Made by a program: the position numbers and the translations under genes. This document shows, piece after piece, positions 1 through 8,780 of a stretch of DNA of 64,000 nucleotides (within the stretch, counting starts at the first letter, position 1; each line of letters opens with the position of its first letter). Below the pieces are notes generated by a model. That model ran no database searches, was not told where the DNA came from, and saw nothing but the letters and a program-made list of their open reading frames with translations. Origin of the DNA: Paraburkholderia mimosarum LMG 23256 = NBRC 106338 (GTDB taxonomy: Bacteria; Pseudomonadota; Gammaproteobacteria; Burkholderiales; Burkholderiaceae); contig NZ_BBJJ01000026.1 of the NCBI RefSeq assembly GCF_000739815.1, positions 1 through 64,000 of the forward strand, read 5' to 3'.

Positions 1-59
1 TCGACTCGCTTGCAAAAGTCAGGCTGACCATAGATTTTTCTTTGTGTGCGGCTTTTGCG

Positions 60-1004
60 TTACAGCACCGTGCGCACGTGCCAAAGCTCAGGGAAAAGCA
101 CGATATCGAGCATCTTGCGCAGATACGGCGCACCGTTCGTACCGCCCGTGCCCTGCTTGAAGCCGATGATCCGCTCGACCGTCGTCACGTGGCGGAAGCG
201 CCATTGACGGAACGCGTCTTCGAGATCGACGAGCTCTTCGGCCATCTCGTACAAATCCCAGTACTGCGAAGGATTGCGGTAGACCTCGAACCATGCCGCC
301 TCGACCGTCGCGTCGTGCGCGGTCGGCAGCGTCCAGTCGCGCGCGAGACGCTCCGGCGCGATCGCGAAGCCGCGCCGCGCGAGCAGGCGGATCACTTCGT
401 CGTAGAACGAAGGGGCTTCGAGCGTCGCCTTCACCTGCGCGTGAACCTCGGGCCGATGCTCGTGCGGCTTGAGCATCTGCACGTTCTTGTTGCCGAGCAG
501 GAATTCGATCTGCCGGTACTGATACGACTGGAAGCCCGATGAAGCGCCCAGATACGGCCGCATTGCCGTGTACTCCGAAGGCGTGAGCGTCGACAGGACA
601 TTCCACGCCTGCACCAGTTGCTCCATGATTCGCGACACGCGCGCGAGCTGCTTGAACGCGGGCGGCAGCGCGTCGCGATGCACGTTGGCGAGCGCCGCGC
701 GCAGCTCGTAGAGCGCGAGCTTCATCCACAGCTCGCTCGTCTGATGCTGCACGATGAACAGCATCTCGTTGTGATCGGGCGAGAGCGGATGCTGCGCGTT
801 GAGCACGGCATCGAGCGCGAGATAGTCGCCGTAGCTCATCGACTTCGAGAAGTCGAGTTGCGCGTCGTGCCAGCCTTCGCCCCCGGCCGTCGCGGGAGCG
901 GGCGCTGCACCGTGCCCGAACGGGCAGCCGCCGTGTGCCGCGCTGTCGGTCGTGGTGGTCTCGCCCGCGTCGGGCATGCCGGGAATCTGCATGTGATCGT
1001 TCAT
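60..1004 (-). CDS. kynA: Tryptophan 2,3-dioxygenase
   Basis: Haem enzyme that opens the indole ring of L-tryptophan to N-formylkynurenine, the first step of the kynurenine pathway. The 314-residue protein has the family blocks FIVQHQTSELW (distal His at about 87), the segment ending GFQSYQYRQIEF (substrate-carboxylate Arg at about 164), FRHVTTVERIIG (proximal haem His at about 272) and a Gly-rich GTGGTNG stretch. About 45 N-terminal residues are low complexity and precede the conserved core. The ATG is preceded by a good GAGGAG site that overlaps the kynU stop, so kynA is the third gene of a kynB-kynU-kynA operon. Function is confident. Confidence 0.97.
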   Translation of the reverse strand: MNDHMQIPGMPDAGETTTTDSAAHGGCPFGHGAAPAPATAGGEGWHDAQLDFSKSMSYGDYLALDAVLNAQHPLSPDHNEMLFIVQHQTSELWMKLALYELRAALANVHRDALPPAFKQLARVSRIMEQLVQAWNVLSTLTPSEYTAMRPYLGASSGFQSYQYRQIEFLLGNKNVQMLKPHEHRPEVHAQVKATLEAPSFYDEVIRLLARRGFAIAPERLARDWTLPTAHDATVEAAWFEVYRNPSQYWDLYEMAEELVDLEDAFRQWRFRHVTTVERIIGFKQGTGGTNGAPYLRKMLDIVLFPELWHVRTVL

Positions 1005-1014
1005 GTTCCGCTCC

Positions 1015-2265
1015 TCAGGTCACCGCGCCGCGTTCGGCGAATTCGGGCTTGCGCCAGGACTCGGTGGCGAGCACGTCGCGCAGCGTCTCCACGGCGTCCC
1101 ACACATCGACGTAACGCAGATACAGCGGCGTGAAGCCGAAGCGCAGCACGTGCGGCTCGCGATAATCGCCGATCACGCCGCGCGCGATCAGCGCCTGCAT
1201 TACCTCGTAGCCGTGCGGATGCTCGAAGCTCACATGCGAGCCGCGCTGCGTGTGCTCGCGCGGCGTGACGAGCGTGAGGCCGTATTCCTTGCAGCGCGTT
1301 TCGACGAGTTCGATGAAGAAGTCCGTGAGCGCGAGCGACTTGCGGCGGATGGCCTGCATGTCGGTTTGGAGGAACACGTCGAGACCGCATTCGACGAGCG
1401 CCATCGAAACGATCGGCTGCGTGCCGCACAGATAGCGGCCAATGCCGTTGTCCGGACGATAGACCGGATTCATCTCGAACGGCGACTTGTGGCCCCACCA
1501 GCCCGAGAGCGGCTGCGAGAACGCATCCTGATGACGCCTCGGCACCCACACGAAGCCCGGCGAACCGGGGCCGCCGTTGAGGTACTTGTACGTGCAGCCC
1601 ACGGCATAGTCGGCGTTCGCGCCGTTCAGGTCCACGGGCACGGCACCGGCCGAATGCGCGAGATCCCACAGCGCGAGCGCGCCCTGCGCGTGAATGTGTT
1701 CGGTGAGCGCGCGCATGTCGTGCATCTCGCCGGTGCGGTAGTTCACGTGCGTGATCATCGCCACGGCCACGTCTTCGCGGATCGCGGCGCGCAGTTCGGA
1801 AGCGTCGTCGACGAGGCGCAGCTCGTAGCCGCGGTCGAGCTGCTCGATGAGCCCTTGCGCGATGTACAGGTCGCTCGGGAAGTTCGAGCGCTCGGAGACG
1901 ATCACGCGGCGCTTCGGGTCGCGCGCGTTCTGCATGCGCAGCGCGGCGGAGAGCGCCTTGAAGAGGTTGATCGAGATGGTGTCGGTGACGACGACTTCGT
2001 CGTCGGCCGCGCCGATCAGCTTCGCGAGCTTGTTGCCGAGGCGCTTGGGCATGGCGAACCAGCCCGCGCTGTTCCAGCTGCGGATGAGGCCTTCGCCCCA
2101 TTCGGCGCCGATCACGGCTTGCGCCCGCGCGGCCGAGGCCGAGGGCGGCACGCCGAGCGAGTTGCCGTCGAGATAGATGGTGCCGGCGGCGAGCGTGAAT
2201 TGCTCGCGCAGGGCGGCGAGCGGATCGGCGCGATCGGCTGCCAGGGCTTCGTTGCGGTCGTTCAT
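1015..2265 (-). CDS. kynU: Kynureninase
   Basis: PLP enzyme that splits kynurenine into anthranilate and alanine. Starting at the ATG ending at 2265 gives 416 residues, the normal family length. The frame stays open far upstream, but that extension is antisense-type low-complexity sequence overlapping kynB. Visible features are YLDGNSLG near the N-terminus, RSNFPSDLYI, WDLAHSAGA (Asp that contacts PLP) and the PLP-lysine region GCTYKYLNGGPG with Lys at about 227. It lies 56 bp after kynB and 10 bp before kynA and is probably co-transcribed with both. Confidence 0.97.
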   Translation of the reverse strand: MNDRNEALAADRADPLAALREQFTLAAGTIYLDGNSLGVPPSASAARAQAVIGAEWGEGLIRSWNSAGWFAMPKRLGNKLAKLIGAADDEVVVTDTISINLFKALSAALRMQNARDPKRRVIVSERSNFPSDLYIAQGLIEQLDRGYELRLVDDASELRAAIREDVAVAMITHVNYRTGEMHDMRALTEHIHAQGALALWDLAHSAGAVPVDLNGANADYAVGCTYKYLNGGPGSPGFVWVPRRHQDAFSQPLSGWWGHKSPFEMNPVYRPDNGIGRYLCGTQPIVSMALVECGLDVFLQTDMQAIRRKSLALTDFFIELVETRCKEYGLTLVTPREHTQRGSHVSFEHPHGYEVMQALIARGVIGDYREPHVLRFGFTPLYLRYVDVWDAVETLRDVLATESWRKPEFAERGAVT

Positions 2266-2321
2266 GTCTACGTTTCTTCGTTTCGCGGATTGAGCGGGAT
2301 AGCGGGGATTCGGTCGTCTCT

Positions 2322-2966
2322 TCAGGATGCGGCTGGCGATGGCAGCGCGCGCAGCACGGCGCGCACGGGGCTTGCATCGAGCGTGGCGAACTTCAGCGGC
2401 AAGGCGATGAGCTCGTAGTCGCCGGGCGCAATCTCGTCGAGCACGACGCCTTCGAGTATCGCCATGCGATGCGCGCGGATGCGGTGATGCGCGTCCATCG
2501 TCTTCGAGTCCTGCGGATCGAGCGAAGGCGTGTCGATGCCGACGAGGCGCACGCCGTGAGCCGCGAGCAGATCGATGGTTTGCGGGGCGACCGCGCAAAA
2601 CGCGCTGTCCCAGCGGTCTAGCGGCGCGTGCGCGTAGGTGCGCAGCAGCACGCGCGGCGGGATGCCTTGCAGCGCGCCTTCCACGTGCTCGGGCAGCACC
2701 AGCGGCGCGGCGCCTACACAATGAATCACGCGGCACGGGCCGATGTACGTTTCGAGCGCCACCGCGCCGATCGGCGCGCCTTCGGCGTCGTAATGGAGCG
2801 GCGCGTCGGTGTGGGCGCCGGTGTGCGGCGACAGCGTCACGCGCGCGACGTTGACCGGCGAGCCGGCCTCCATGCGCCACACGCGCTCGATGCCAACGGG
2901 CGTATCGCCGGGCCAGACGGGCGTTTCGGGGCGAATCGGCGGGGAAATGTCTTTGATCTGTGTCAT
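2322..2966 (-). CDS. kynB: Kynurenine formamidase (arylformamidase)
   Basis: Hydrolyses N-formylkynurenine to kynurenine and formate. The 214-residue protein belongs to the metal-dependent cyclase family: it shows the HTGAHTDAPLHYD metal-binding signature at residues 48-60 and, later, VGIDTPSLDPQDSK. It is the first gene of the kynBUA operon, transcribed away from kynR across a 139-bp shared promoter region. The arrangement strongly supports tryptophan catabolism rather than another cyclase-family role. Confidence 0.96.
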   Translation of the reverse strand: MTQIKDISPPIRPETPVWPGDTPVGIERVWRMEAGSPVNVARVTLSPHTGAHTDAPLHYDAEGAPIGAVALETYIGPCRVIHCVGAAPLVLPEHVEGALQGIPPRVLLRTYAHAPLDRWDSAFCAVAPQTIDLLAAHGVRLVGIDTPSLDPQDSKTMDAHHRIRAHRMAILEGVVLDEIAPGDYELIALPLKFATLDASPVRAVLRALPSPAAS

Positions 2967-3034
2967 GTCAAAGGCGTCTTGGGTACGTTGTCACCTGATG
3001 CTTCGAATGATAGGCAACCCCACGCGAAATGTGC

Positions 3035-3054
3035 TTGCGAAAAAAGCGCCGCAA
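3035..3054. promoter_or_regulatory. Candidate operator in the kynB-kynR divergent promoter
   Basis: An inverted repeat TTGCG-N10-CGCAA with an A-rich centre lies midway between the divergent kynB and kynR starts. Lrp/AsnC regulators commonly bind short dyads with A/T-rich centres next to their own gene, so this is a candidate KynR site. The arms are only 5 bp, so it could be chance. A possible -10 (CATAAT, 3071-3076) for kynR lies just downstream. Confidence 0.35.
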
Positions 3055-3105
3055 ACTTCTTTTGTTGGCACATAATTTGTCTCAAGCCGCGAAAGGAGAC
3101 CAAAT

Positions 3106-3612
3106 ATGAACGCAATCTCGCTAGATGCTACCGATTGCCGTATTCTCGCCGTGCTGCAGAACGAGGGACGGATCAGCAATCTCGATCTGGCGGAGCGCAT
3201 TTCGCTCTCGCCGTCGGCGTGTTTGCGCCGTTTGCGGCTGCTGGAAGAGCAAGGCGTGGTGGAGCGTTACCGCGCCAGCCTGAACCGCGAGATTCTCGGC
3301 TTCGAGATGGAGGCGTTCGTGCAGGTGTCGATGCGCAACGACCAGGAGAGCTGGCACGAGCGCTTCGTCACGGCGCTACGCGACTGGCCGGAGGTGGTGG
3401 GGGCTTATGTGGTGACGGGCGAGACGCACTACTTGCTGCGGGTGCTCGCGCACAACCTCAAGCACTACTCGGACTTCGTGCTCAACAAGCTGTACAAGGC
3501 GCCGGGCGTGATGGACATCCGCTCGAACATCGTGCTCACGACGCTCAAGGTGGAAGCGGGCGTGCCCGTGGATCTGATCGCGCAACGCGAGCCCAAGAGC
3601 ACGCAGGTATAG
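3106..3612 (+). CDS. kynR: Lrp/AsnC-family regulator of the kyn operon
   Basis: A 168-residue Lrp-type protein. The N-terminal helix-turn-helix covers residues about 5-60 (DCRILAVLQNEGRISNLDLA, then LSPSACLRRLRLLEEQGVV). The C-terminal RAM domain is the ligand and oligomer module, with GAYVVTGETHYLLRV at its core. An AAAGGAG site precedes the ATG. Its divergent position next to kynBUA matches KynR of Pseudomonas and Burkholderia, which activates kyn genes in response to kynurenine. The regulatory role here is inferred from position. Confidence 0.9.
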   Translation: MNAISLDATDCRILAVLQNEGRISNLDLAERISLSPSACLRRLRLLEEQGVVERYRASLNREILGFEMEAFVQVSMRNDQESWHERFVTALRDWPEVVGAYVVTGETHYLLRVLAHNLKHYSDFVLNKLYKAPGVMDIRSNIVLTTLKVEAGVPVDLIAQREPKSTQV

Positions 3613-3629
3613 GGTAGAGCGGGCGCGGC

Positions 3630-3650
3630 GGGCGCTGTGTCTGAGCGCCC
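3630..3650 (+). terminator. Weak hairpin after kynR
   Basis: A 7-bp stem (GGGCGCT / AGCGCCC) with a 7-nt loop starts 18 bp after the kynR stop, in the gap before the convergent flavin reductase. Only two T residues follow it, so it may be a poor intrinsic terminator. Confidence 0.35.
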
Positions 3651-3672
3651 TTGGCTTACCCGAAGCGCCGGA

Positions 3673-4185
3673 TCAGAGCGACTGGATCTGGTGAAACGCG
3701 CCGCCGTGGAACACGAGCGGCGAAGCGTCGTCGCCATCTTCGCGCACGCCGCAGCGCTCCACCTCGCCCACGAAAATCACGTGGTCGCCTTCGTCGTAGC
3801 GGCTGCGGTTGTGGCACTCGAACCATGCGATCGCGCCGTCCAGCACCGGCATGCCGGAGTCGCCGGCCGCGTGGGAAACCCCCTCGAAGCGGTCGCCCTT
3901 CACGGTCGCAAAGCGCTTGCACAGGTCGAGCTGCGACGCGGCGAGCACATTGATCACATAATGGCTGTTCGAGCGGAACACGGGCATGGAAGCCGAGCGC
4001 GTGGCGAGGCTCCACAGCACGAGCGGCGGATCGAGCGAGACCGAGTTGAACGAGCTGGCCGTGATGCCGATAAGCTGGCCGTCGGGGGCGCGCGTCGTGA
4101 TCACGGTCACGCCGGTGGCGAACTGGCCGAGCGCGCGGCGGAACGCGGCGGCGTCGAAATTGGGCGGGCTGGCGTGGCGGGTCAT
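3673..4185 (-). CDS. Flavin reductase family protein (FMN-binding split barrel)
   Basis: A 170-residue flavin reductase-like protein with the family marks LGQFATGVTVITT near the N-terminus, GITASSFNSVSLDPPL, an SNSHYVINVL segment and FVGEVE near the C-terminus. Such proteins give reduced FMN or FAD to two-component monooxygenases or act as general NAD(P)H:flavin oxidoreductases. No partner oxygenase lies beside it. The ATG ending at 4185 was preferred to an upstream TTG at 4272 because the upstream residues are Arg-rich and unlike the family. The substrate system is unknown. Confidence 0.85.
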   Translation of the reverse strand: MTRHASPPNFDAAAFRRALGQFATGVTVITTRAPDGQLIGITASSFNSVSLDPPLVLWSLATRSASMPVFRSNSHYVINVLAASQLDLCKRFATVKGDRFEGVSHAAGDSGMPVLDGAIAWFECHNRSRYDEGDHVIFVGEVERCGVREDGDDASPLVFHGGAFHQIQSL

Positions 4186-4365
4186 CGGCGCAGGCCCTCG
4201 CGGGGCGCGCGAGCGGCGGCGGGAGCGGAAGTCGGAATCAACGTCATGTGGAAATTCGGCGAATTGCCACAATTTTAGCGGAAGCGGCGGACGGCGGGTC
4301 TCGCGGGCTACCGCGCGGCGATGTCCGCGATTGTGTCCGCACTCACGATCAAAGGAGCGAACAGC

Positions 4366-4914
4366 ATGAGTCAGTCAATCGAAACGGCCACCCTGGGCGG
4401 CGGATGCTTCTGGTGCCTGGAGGCGGTGTATCTGCGCGTGAATGGCGTGAGCGCGGTGGAGTCGGGCTACGCGGGCGGCCACGTGGCGAACCCGGGCTAC
4501 GAGCAGGTCTGCGACGGCGACACCGGCCACGCGGAGGTCGTGAAGGTGGACTTCGATCCCGCGACGATCAGCTATCGCGAGATTCTCGACATCTTCTTCG
4601 CGATTCACGACCCCACACAGCTGAACCGCCAGGGCAACGACGTGGGCACGCAGTACCGCTCGGCGATCTTTACGCACTCCGAGGCGCAGCGCGAGACGGC
4701 CGAACAGGCGATCCGCGAGCTGGCCGCCGAGGGCGTGTACGACGGCAAGATCGTCACTCAGGTGCTGCCGCTCGACGGCAACTATTTCCCCGCAGAGGCG
4801 TATCACCAGAACTACTTCGCCCAACACCCGAACCAGGGCTATTGCTCGTTCGTGGTCGCGCCGAAGGTCGCGAAATTCCGGCAGAAGTTCGCGCACCGGC
4901 TCAAGCCAGAGTAA
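4366..4914 (+). CDS. msrA: Peptide methionine sulfoxide reductase MsrA
   Basis: Reduces the S-epimer of methionine sulfoxide in proteins and free methionine. The catalytic motif GCFWC is at residues 13-17 with the active Cys at 14, followed by ESGYAGG and a conserved GHAEVV. A second Cys in NQGYCSFVV near the C-terminus is the likely resolving cysteine. The second in-frame ATG (4366) has a good AAAGGAG site and gives 182 residues, the typical length. The gene stands alone. Confidence 0.96.
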   Translation: MSQSIETATLGGGCFWCLEAVYLRVNGVSAVESGYAGGHVANPGYEQVCDGDTGHAEVVKVDFDPATISYREILDIFFAIHDPTQLNRQGNDVGTQYRSAIFTHSEAQRETAEQAIRELAAEGVYDGKIVTQVLPLDGNYFPAEAYHQNYFAQHPNQGYCSFVVAPKVAKFRQKFAHRLKPE

Positions 4915-4958
4915 GCGGCGAACCGCGCGCGGGCGGTTTTGTTCGCATCCCGCGCGCG

Positions 4959-6428
4959 TCAGCCGTCTTCTCGTTTCTCTTCCTGTGCGCCGGGCTGCAC
5001 GTCGTCCGGCGCATCTGCCTGTCCGACCGTTGGCGGGCTCGTCGCTTCCAGCATCGTTTCCCCGCGCAAGCGCTCCATCTCGTCGGCAATCGCCCGCGCG
5101 AGCTTTGCGCACGTGAGCGGCGCCGAGCCCTCCGCCTTGTTGTTGGTCGTGATCAGCACGGGCTGGCCCGCCATCGCGTAGCGCGCAGCCAGTTCGGCAA
5201 GTGTGACGCACGTATGCGGGTCTTCGTCGACGAGCTTGTCGAACGGCTCGTAGCGCGCCTTCGCCTGCTCGTACTTGAAGCCGCTGTGCAGGCTCCAGCG
5301 CACGATCAGCGGCCCGGCGGGCGTTTCGCCGTCCATCAGCGCGAGCGCCGCGGCCTGGCGCAGCGGATCCGGCATGCGCGCATGCAGGCCCACGCAATAG
5401 CGCACGCCCGCGGCGCGCAGCATGCGCACGAAGCGTGGCGTGAGGAGGATCGCGTCGCGGATTTCGACCGCATAGCAGGGGCCGTCGACGCCCTCGGCGG
5501 GTTCGGGCAGCGGGGGCAACGCGGCGAGAAACGCCGCAAGGCGCTCGACGAAGGCCGCCGGGTCGGCGAGCAACGGGTCGGGCAGCGGCGGAAACTGGAA
5601 CACGAGCGCGCCCGCCTTGATCCCAAGGCCCGCGAGGCATGGTTCGACGAACTCGCGTGCGGCCAGCTCCGCGTTGAGAAAGCATGGGTTCGCCGAGACG
5701 GGCTCGCCACGCTCGCCGCGCACGCTGGCGTCGGTGACGAGCGCCGGCGCCTTCACGATGAAGCGGAAGGAGTCGGGTACCTGCTGCGCGTAGCGCAAGT
5801 AATCGGTGACGGTGAGCGGCGCGTAGAACGAGCGGTCGATGCTCACCGAGCGCAGGAGCGGATGCGCCCCGTAAGCCGAGAGGCCGTCGCGCGCGAGCTT
5901 CGACTGGCTGTAATCGTCGCCGTAGACGATGCCGCGCCAGCCCGGAAACGACCACGACGAGGTGCCGAGGCGCACGCTCGCGGGCAGCGCGGCGGCCGTG
6001 TCGAGCGTGTCTTGCGTCGCCACGGCAGGCAGCACGCCGCGGCCGCGGCCGCGGCGTTTAGGGGCGGCCGGGTTGGCAGCGGGCTCCTTCGGCGGTTTCG
6101 CGCGCGGTCCGCGTGGCTGTGGCTCGCCTTCGTCGCGTTCTTCGATTTCGGCGTCGTCGTCCGTGGCGCGGGCGAGGCGTTTCGTGGCGGGCTTCGGCGT
6201 GGGCGCGGGTGCTGCAAAGCCGAACAGATCGGGCTGCGGCTCGGCGCGCGTTTCGGTTGTCCGCGCCATGCGGCGCGCCGCCTGGCACAGGCCGTCGCGG
6301 CCGGAATCGTTCGCCGCCGCGCGCGGCCCTTCACCGGCTGGGCCGCCCGTCGTATCGCCAAACAGGTCGTGACCCGCGCCGTGGCCCAGATCCTGGCCCA
6401 GATCGCGGCCGTCGTCGCGTTCGTTCAT
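4959..6428 (-). CDS. DUF72 family protein with long N-terminal extension
   Basis: The DUF72 (YecE-like) TIM-barrel domain occupies about residues 145-455, with the marks RLGTSSWSFPGW, SIDRSFYAPL, FRFIVKAPALVTD, FQFPPLPDP and CYAVEIRD. The first 140 or so residues are acidic, Pro/Ala-rich and Arg/Lys-rich low-complexity sequence, with no counterpart in typical DUF72 proteins of about 250-300 residues. The biochemical function of the family is not established; a hydrolase or endonuclease-like role has been suggested from the fold. The true start may lie inside the extension. Confidence 0.8.
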   Translation of the reverse strand: MNERDDGRDLGQDLGHGAGHDLFGDTTGGPAGEGPRAAANDSGRDGLCQAARRMARTTETRAEPQPDLFGFAAPAPTPKPATKRLARATDDDAEIEERDEGEPQPRGPRAKPPKEPAANPAAPKRRGRGRGVLPAVATQDTLDTAAALPASVRLGTSSWSFPGWRGIVYGDDYSQSKLARDGLSAYGAHPLLRSVSIDRSFYAPLTVTDYLRYAQQVPDSFRFIVKAPALVTDASVRGERGEPVSANPCFLNAELAAREFVEPCLAGLGIKAGALVFQFPPLPDPLLADPAAFVERLAAFLAALPPLPEPAEGVDGPCYAVEIRDAILLTPRFVRMLRAAGVRYCVGLHARMPDPLRQAAALALMDGETPAGPLIVRWSLHSGFKYEQAKARYEPFDKLVDEDPHTCVTLAELAARYAMAGQPVLITTNNKAEGSAPLTCAKLARAIADEMERLRGETMLEATSPPTVGQADAPDDVQPGAQEEKREDG

Positions 6429-6551
6429 GCAGTTGCGTCGCGCTTTGCGTTGTGATGGCGGTCGAGGGGCGAAGCCGCTCGTGCCACGCTCAACTGCCGG
6501 GCAGTCGAATCGCGGGCGGCGCAGCGAGCGAGGGCCGCCGCGCCGCTTGCG

Positions 6552-7766
6552 TCAGAGCGGCTTCTCGTACATATACCGGCGCGACCACGGCAGCGTTTTC
6601 GCGCTGCGGCCGGCCTTGCGGCAGACGATCTGGAAGATCGACACGTCGTCGTGCTCGAACGCGTACGCGCAACCCGCCAGATAAACGCGCCAGATGCGGA
6701 ACTTCTCGTCGTCGACGAGCTTTCTCGCTTCCTCGGCGCGCGCCTCGAAATTCTCTGCCCAGATATCGAGCGTGTGCGCATAGTGACGGCGCAGGCTCTC
6801 CACGTCAACCGCCTCCAGGCCGCCGCGCTGCGCCGCTTCGAGCGCGAGGCCGATGTGCGGCAGCTCGCCGTCGGGGAACACGTAGCGGTCGATGAACTCG
6901 CCGCCGCCGAGCGCCGTTTCGCCCGAGTCGGCGTCCGACGAGGTGATGCCGTGGTTCATCGCGACGCCGTCGTCGGCGAGCAGGTCGTGGACCTTGCGGA
7001 AATAGCCCGGCAGATTCTTGCGCCCGACGTGCTCGAACATGCCCACGCTCGTGATGCGGTCGAACTGGCCGTGTATGTCGCGATAGTCCTGCAGCCGGAT
7101 CTCGATGCGGTCTTGGAGGCCCGCGGCCTTCACGCGCGCGGTGGCGAGATCGAACTGGTTCTGCGAGAGCGTTACGCCCACGCAGCGCGCGCCGAACTTC
7201 TGCGCGGCGCGCAGCACGAGCGCGCCCCATCCGCAGCCGATGTCGAGCAGCGTCTGGCCTTCCTCGAGCTGGATCTTGGTGAGGATGTGGTCGATCTTCT
7301 TCAGCTGCGCGGTGGCGAGATCTTCGTCGCCGTTTTCGAAATACGCGCACGAATAGACCATGTTCTCGTCGAGCCACAGCTTGTAGAACTCGTTCGAGAC
7401 GTCGTAGTGATACTGGATGGCCCGTTTGTCCGTGGACTTCGAGTGCGTGAAGTAGCGGCGCACGCGCGCGAGCTTGCTGGCGTTCGTGACGGTGCTGCGC
7501 GCGAGCGAGTAGCTGATGTTGATGATGTCGGCGAGCTTGCCCTCGATATCGATCTTGCCCTTCACGTAGGCCTCGCCGAGGTTGTCGAGGCTCGGCTCCA
7601 GGAGGAGCGGCAGCGCCGCCGCGCTATTGACCTTGAGCGTGACCTGCGGCGCGGCGAAGTGGCCGAAATCGTACTGCTGGCCGCTCCACAGGACGAGGCG
7701 GGCGGGCAGATCGGCCCGGTTGCGTACTTCTTCTACCCACTGTGCGAGTTTCTTCTCCCAGAACAT
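6552..7766 (-). CDS. cfa: Cyclopropane-fatty-acyl-phospholipid synthase
   Basis: Transfers a methylene group from S-adenosylmethionine to double bonds of membrane phospholipid acyl chains. The 404-residue protein has the SAM-binding loop LLDIGCGWGALVLRAA, GVTLSQNQ, RLQDYRDI and FEHVGRKNLPGYF, plus the C-terminal CFA segment RVYLAGCAYAFEHDDVSIFQ. The N-terminal lipid-binding part begins with FWEKKLAQW. The ATG has a GGAGAG site. Cyclopropane formation usually protects membranes in stationary phase and acid. No operon partner is evident. Confidence 0.94.
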   Translation of the reverse strand: MFWEKKLAQWVEEVRNRADLPARLVLWSGQQYDFGHFAAPQVTLKVNSAAALPLLLEPSLDNLGEAYVKGKIDIEGKLADIINISYSLARSTVTNASKLARVRRYFTHSKSTDKRAIQYHYDVSNEFYKLWLDENMVYSCAYFENGDEDLATAQLKKIDHILTKIQLEEGQTLLDIGCGWGALVLRAAQKFGARCVGVTLSQNQFDLATARVKAAGLQDRIEIRLQDYRDIHGQFDRITSVGMFEHVGRKNLPGYFRKVHDLLADDGVAMNHGITSSDADSGETALGGGEFIDRYVFPDGELPHIGLALEAAQRGGLEAVDVESLRRHYAHTLDIWAENFEARAEEARKLVDDEKFRIWRVYLAGCAYAFEHDDVSIFQIVCRKAGRSAKTLPWSRRYMYEKPL

Positions 7767-7969
7767 GCGTTTCTCTCCATGTCAGATGAACGGTTGAAGC
7801 CCAATGACAAAAGCGAATTGCGATGCTTGATATCTGGCAACGGCGTCTGGCAACAGCGTTTTTTGCAGCAGGGTTGTGGCAACAGCGATGTAGCAAAAGC
7901 CAGCTACCCACGAGGGTGAGACGAAAACCCCGTCGCGCGGCGCGCGTGTGCGACGCCGCGCGCATGCGC

Positions 7970-8605
7970 TCAGGGCGCGAGACGTTCGATGCGCCAGAGC
8001 GCGCCGTCCCGAACGTAGTGGATGCGGTCGTGCAGCCGCGAGGGCCGGCCTTGCCAGAACTCGATGGCGCTCGGCACGAGCCGGTAGCCGCCCCAGTGCG
8101 GCGGGCGCGGCGGCGCTTCGCCATATTGCGCGGCGATCTCGCGCTCGCGCGCTTCGAGCGCCTCGCGGTTCGCGATCACCGTGCTCTGGTCCGAGGCCCA
8201 CGCGCCGATGCGCGAGCCGAGCGGGCGCGAGTTGAAATAGGCGTCGCTTTCCTGGGCGCTCGTGAGCTCGACCTTGCCCTCGATACGCACCTGCCGCTCC
8301 AGTTCGATCCAGTAGAAGAGTAGTGCCGCATGCGGATTCGCGGCCAGCTCGCGGCCCTTGCGGCTCTCGTAGTTCGTGAAGAACACGAAGCCGCGCTCGT
8401 CCACGCCCTTGATGAGCAGGATGCGGGCGGCGGGGCGGCCCGCTTCGTCGACCGTTGCGACCGTCATGGCGTTGGGCTCGGGCAGCTTCGCGTCGAGCGC
8501 CTGGGCGAACCAGGTCTGGAACTGGCGAATCGGATCGGGATCGACGTCGGCGACGTCGAGCGAGCCGAGCGAGTAGTTCTTGCGGAGATCGGCGAGGGTT
8601 GTCAT
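7970..8605 (-). CDS. pdxH: Pyridoxine/pyridoxamine 5'-phosphate oxidase
   Basis: FMN enzyme that makes pyridoxal 5'-phosphate, the last step of vitamin B6 synthesis and salvage. The 211-residue length is standard. Motifs include MTVATVDEAGRPAARILLIKGVDERGF, FFTNYESRKGREL, the YFNSRPLGSRIGAWAS block and the C-terminal FWQGRPSRLHDRI segment that closes the active site. The 175-bp gap to the divergent tcdA gene holds the promoters of both. Confidence 0.96.
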   Translation of the reverse strand: MTTLADLRKNYSLGSLDVADVDPDPIRQFQTWFAQALDAKLPEPNAMTVATVDEAGRPAARILLIKGVDERGFVFFTNYESRKGRELAANPHAALLFYWIELERQVRIEGKVELTSAQESDAYFNSRPLGSRIGAWASDQSTVIANREALEAREREIAAQYGEAPPRPPHWGGYRLVPSAIEFWQGRPSRLHDRIHYVRDGALWRIERLAP

Positions 8606-8780
8606 CTTTTATGCGGATGCTTCAGTGGGGACGAGTATAACCGGCATGAAACGAACAGGCGGCGAGGCAGGGCGCGCCGGGCCTCAGGGTGGCCCAGCGG
8701 GCGCGATCAGGCAAAATACGGGTCTTGCGAGGACTGCTGCGCGCCGTGCGCGGCCGGTCCGCTCACGATTGCCAACTGTC

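Noticed and set aside
1001..2418. Long open frames on both strands over kynU and kynA
   Set aside because: High GC makes long shadow frames; they are Arg/Ala-rich, have no family features and overlap well-supported genes.
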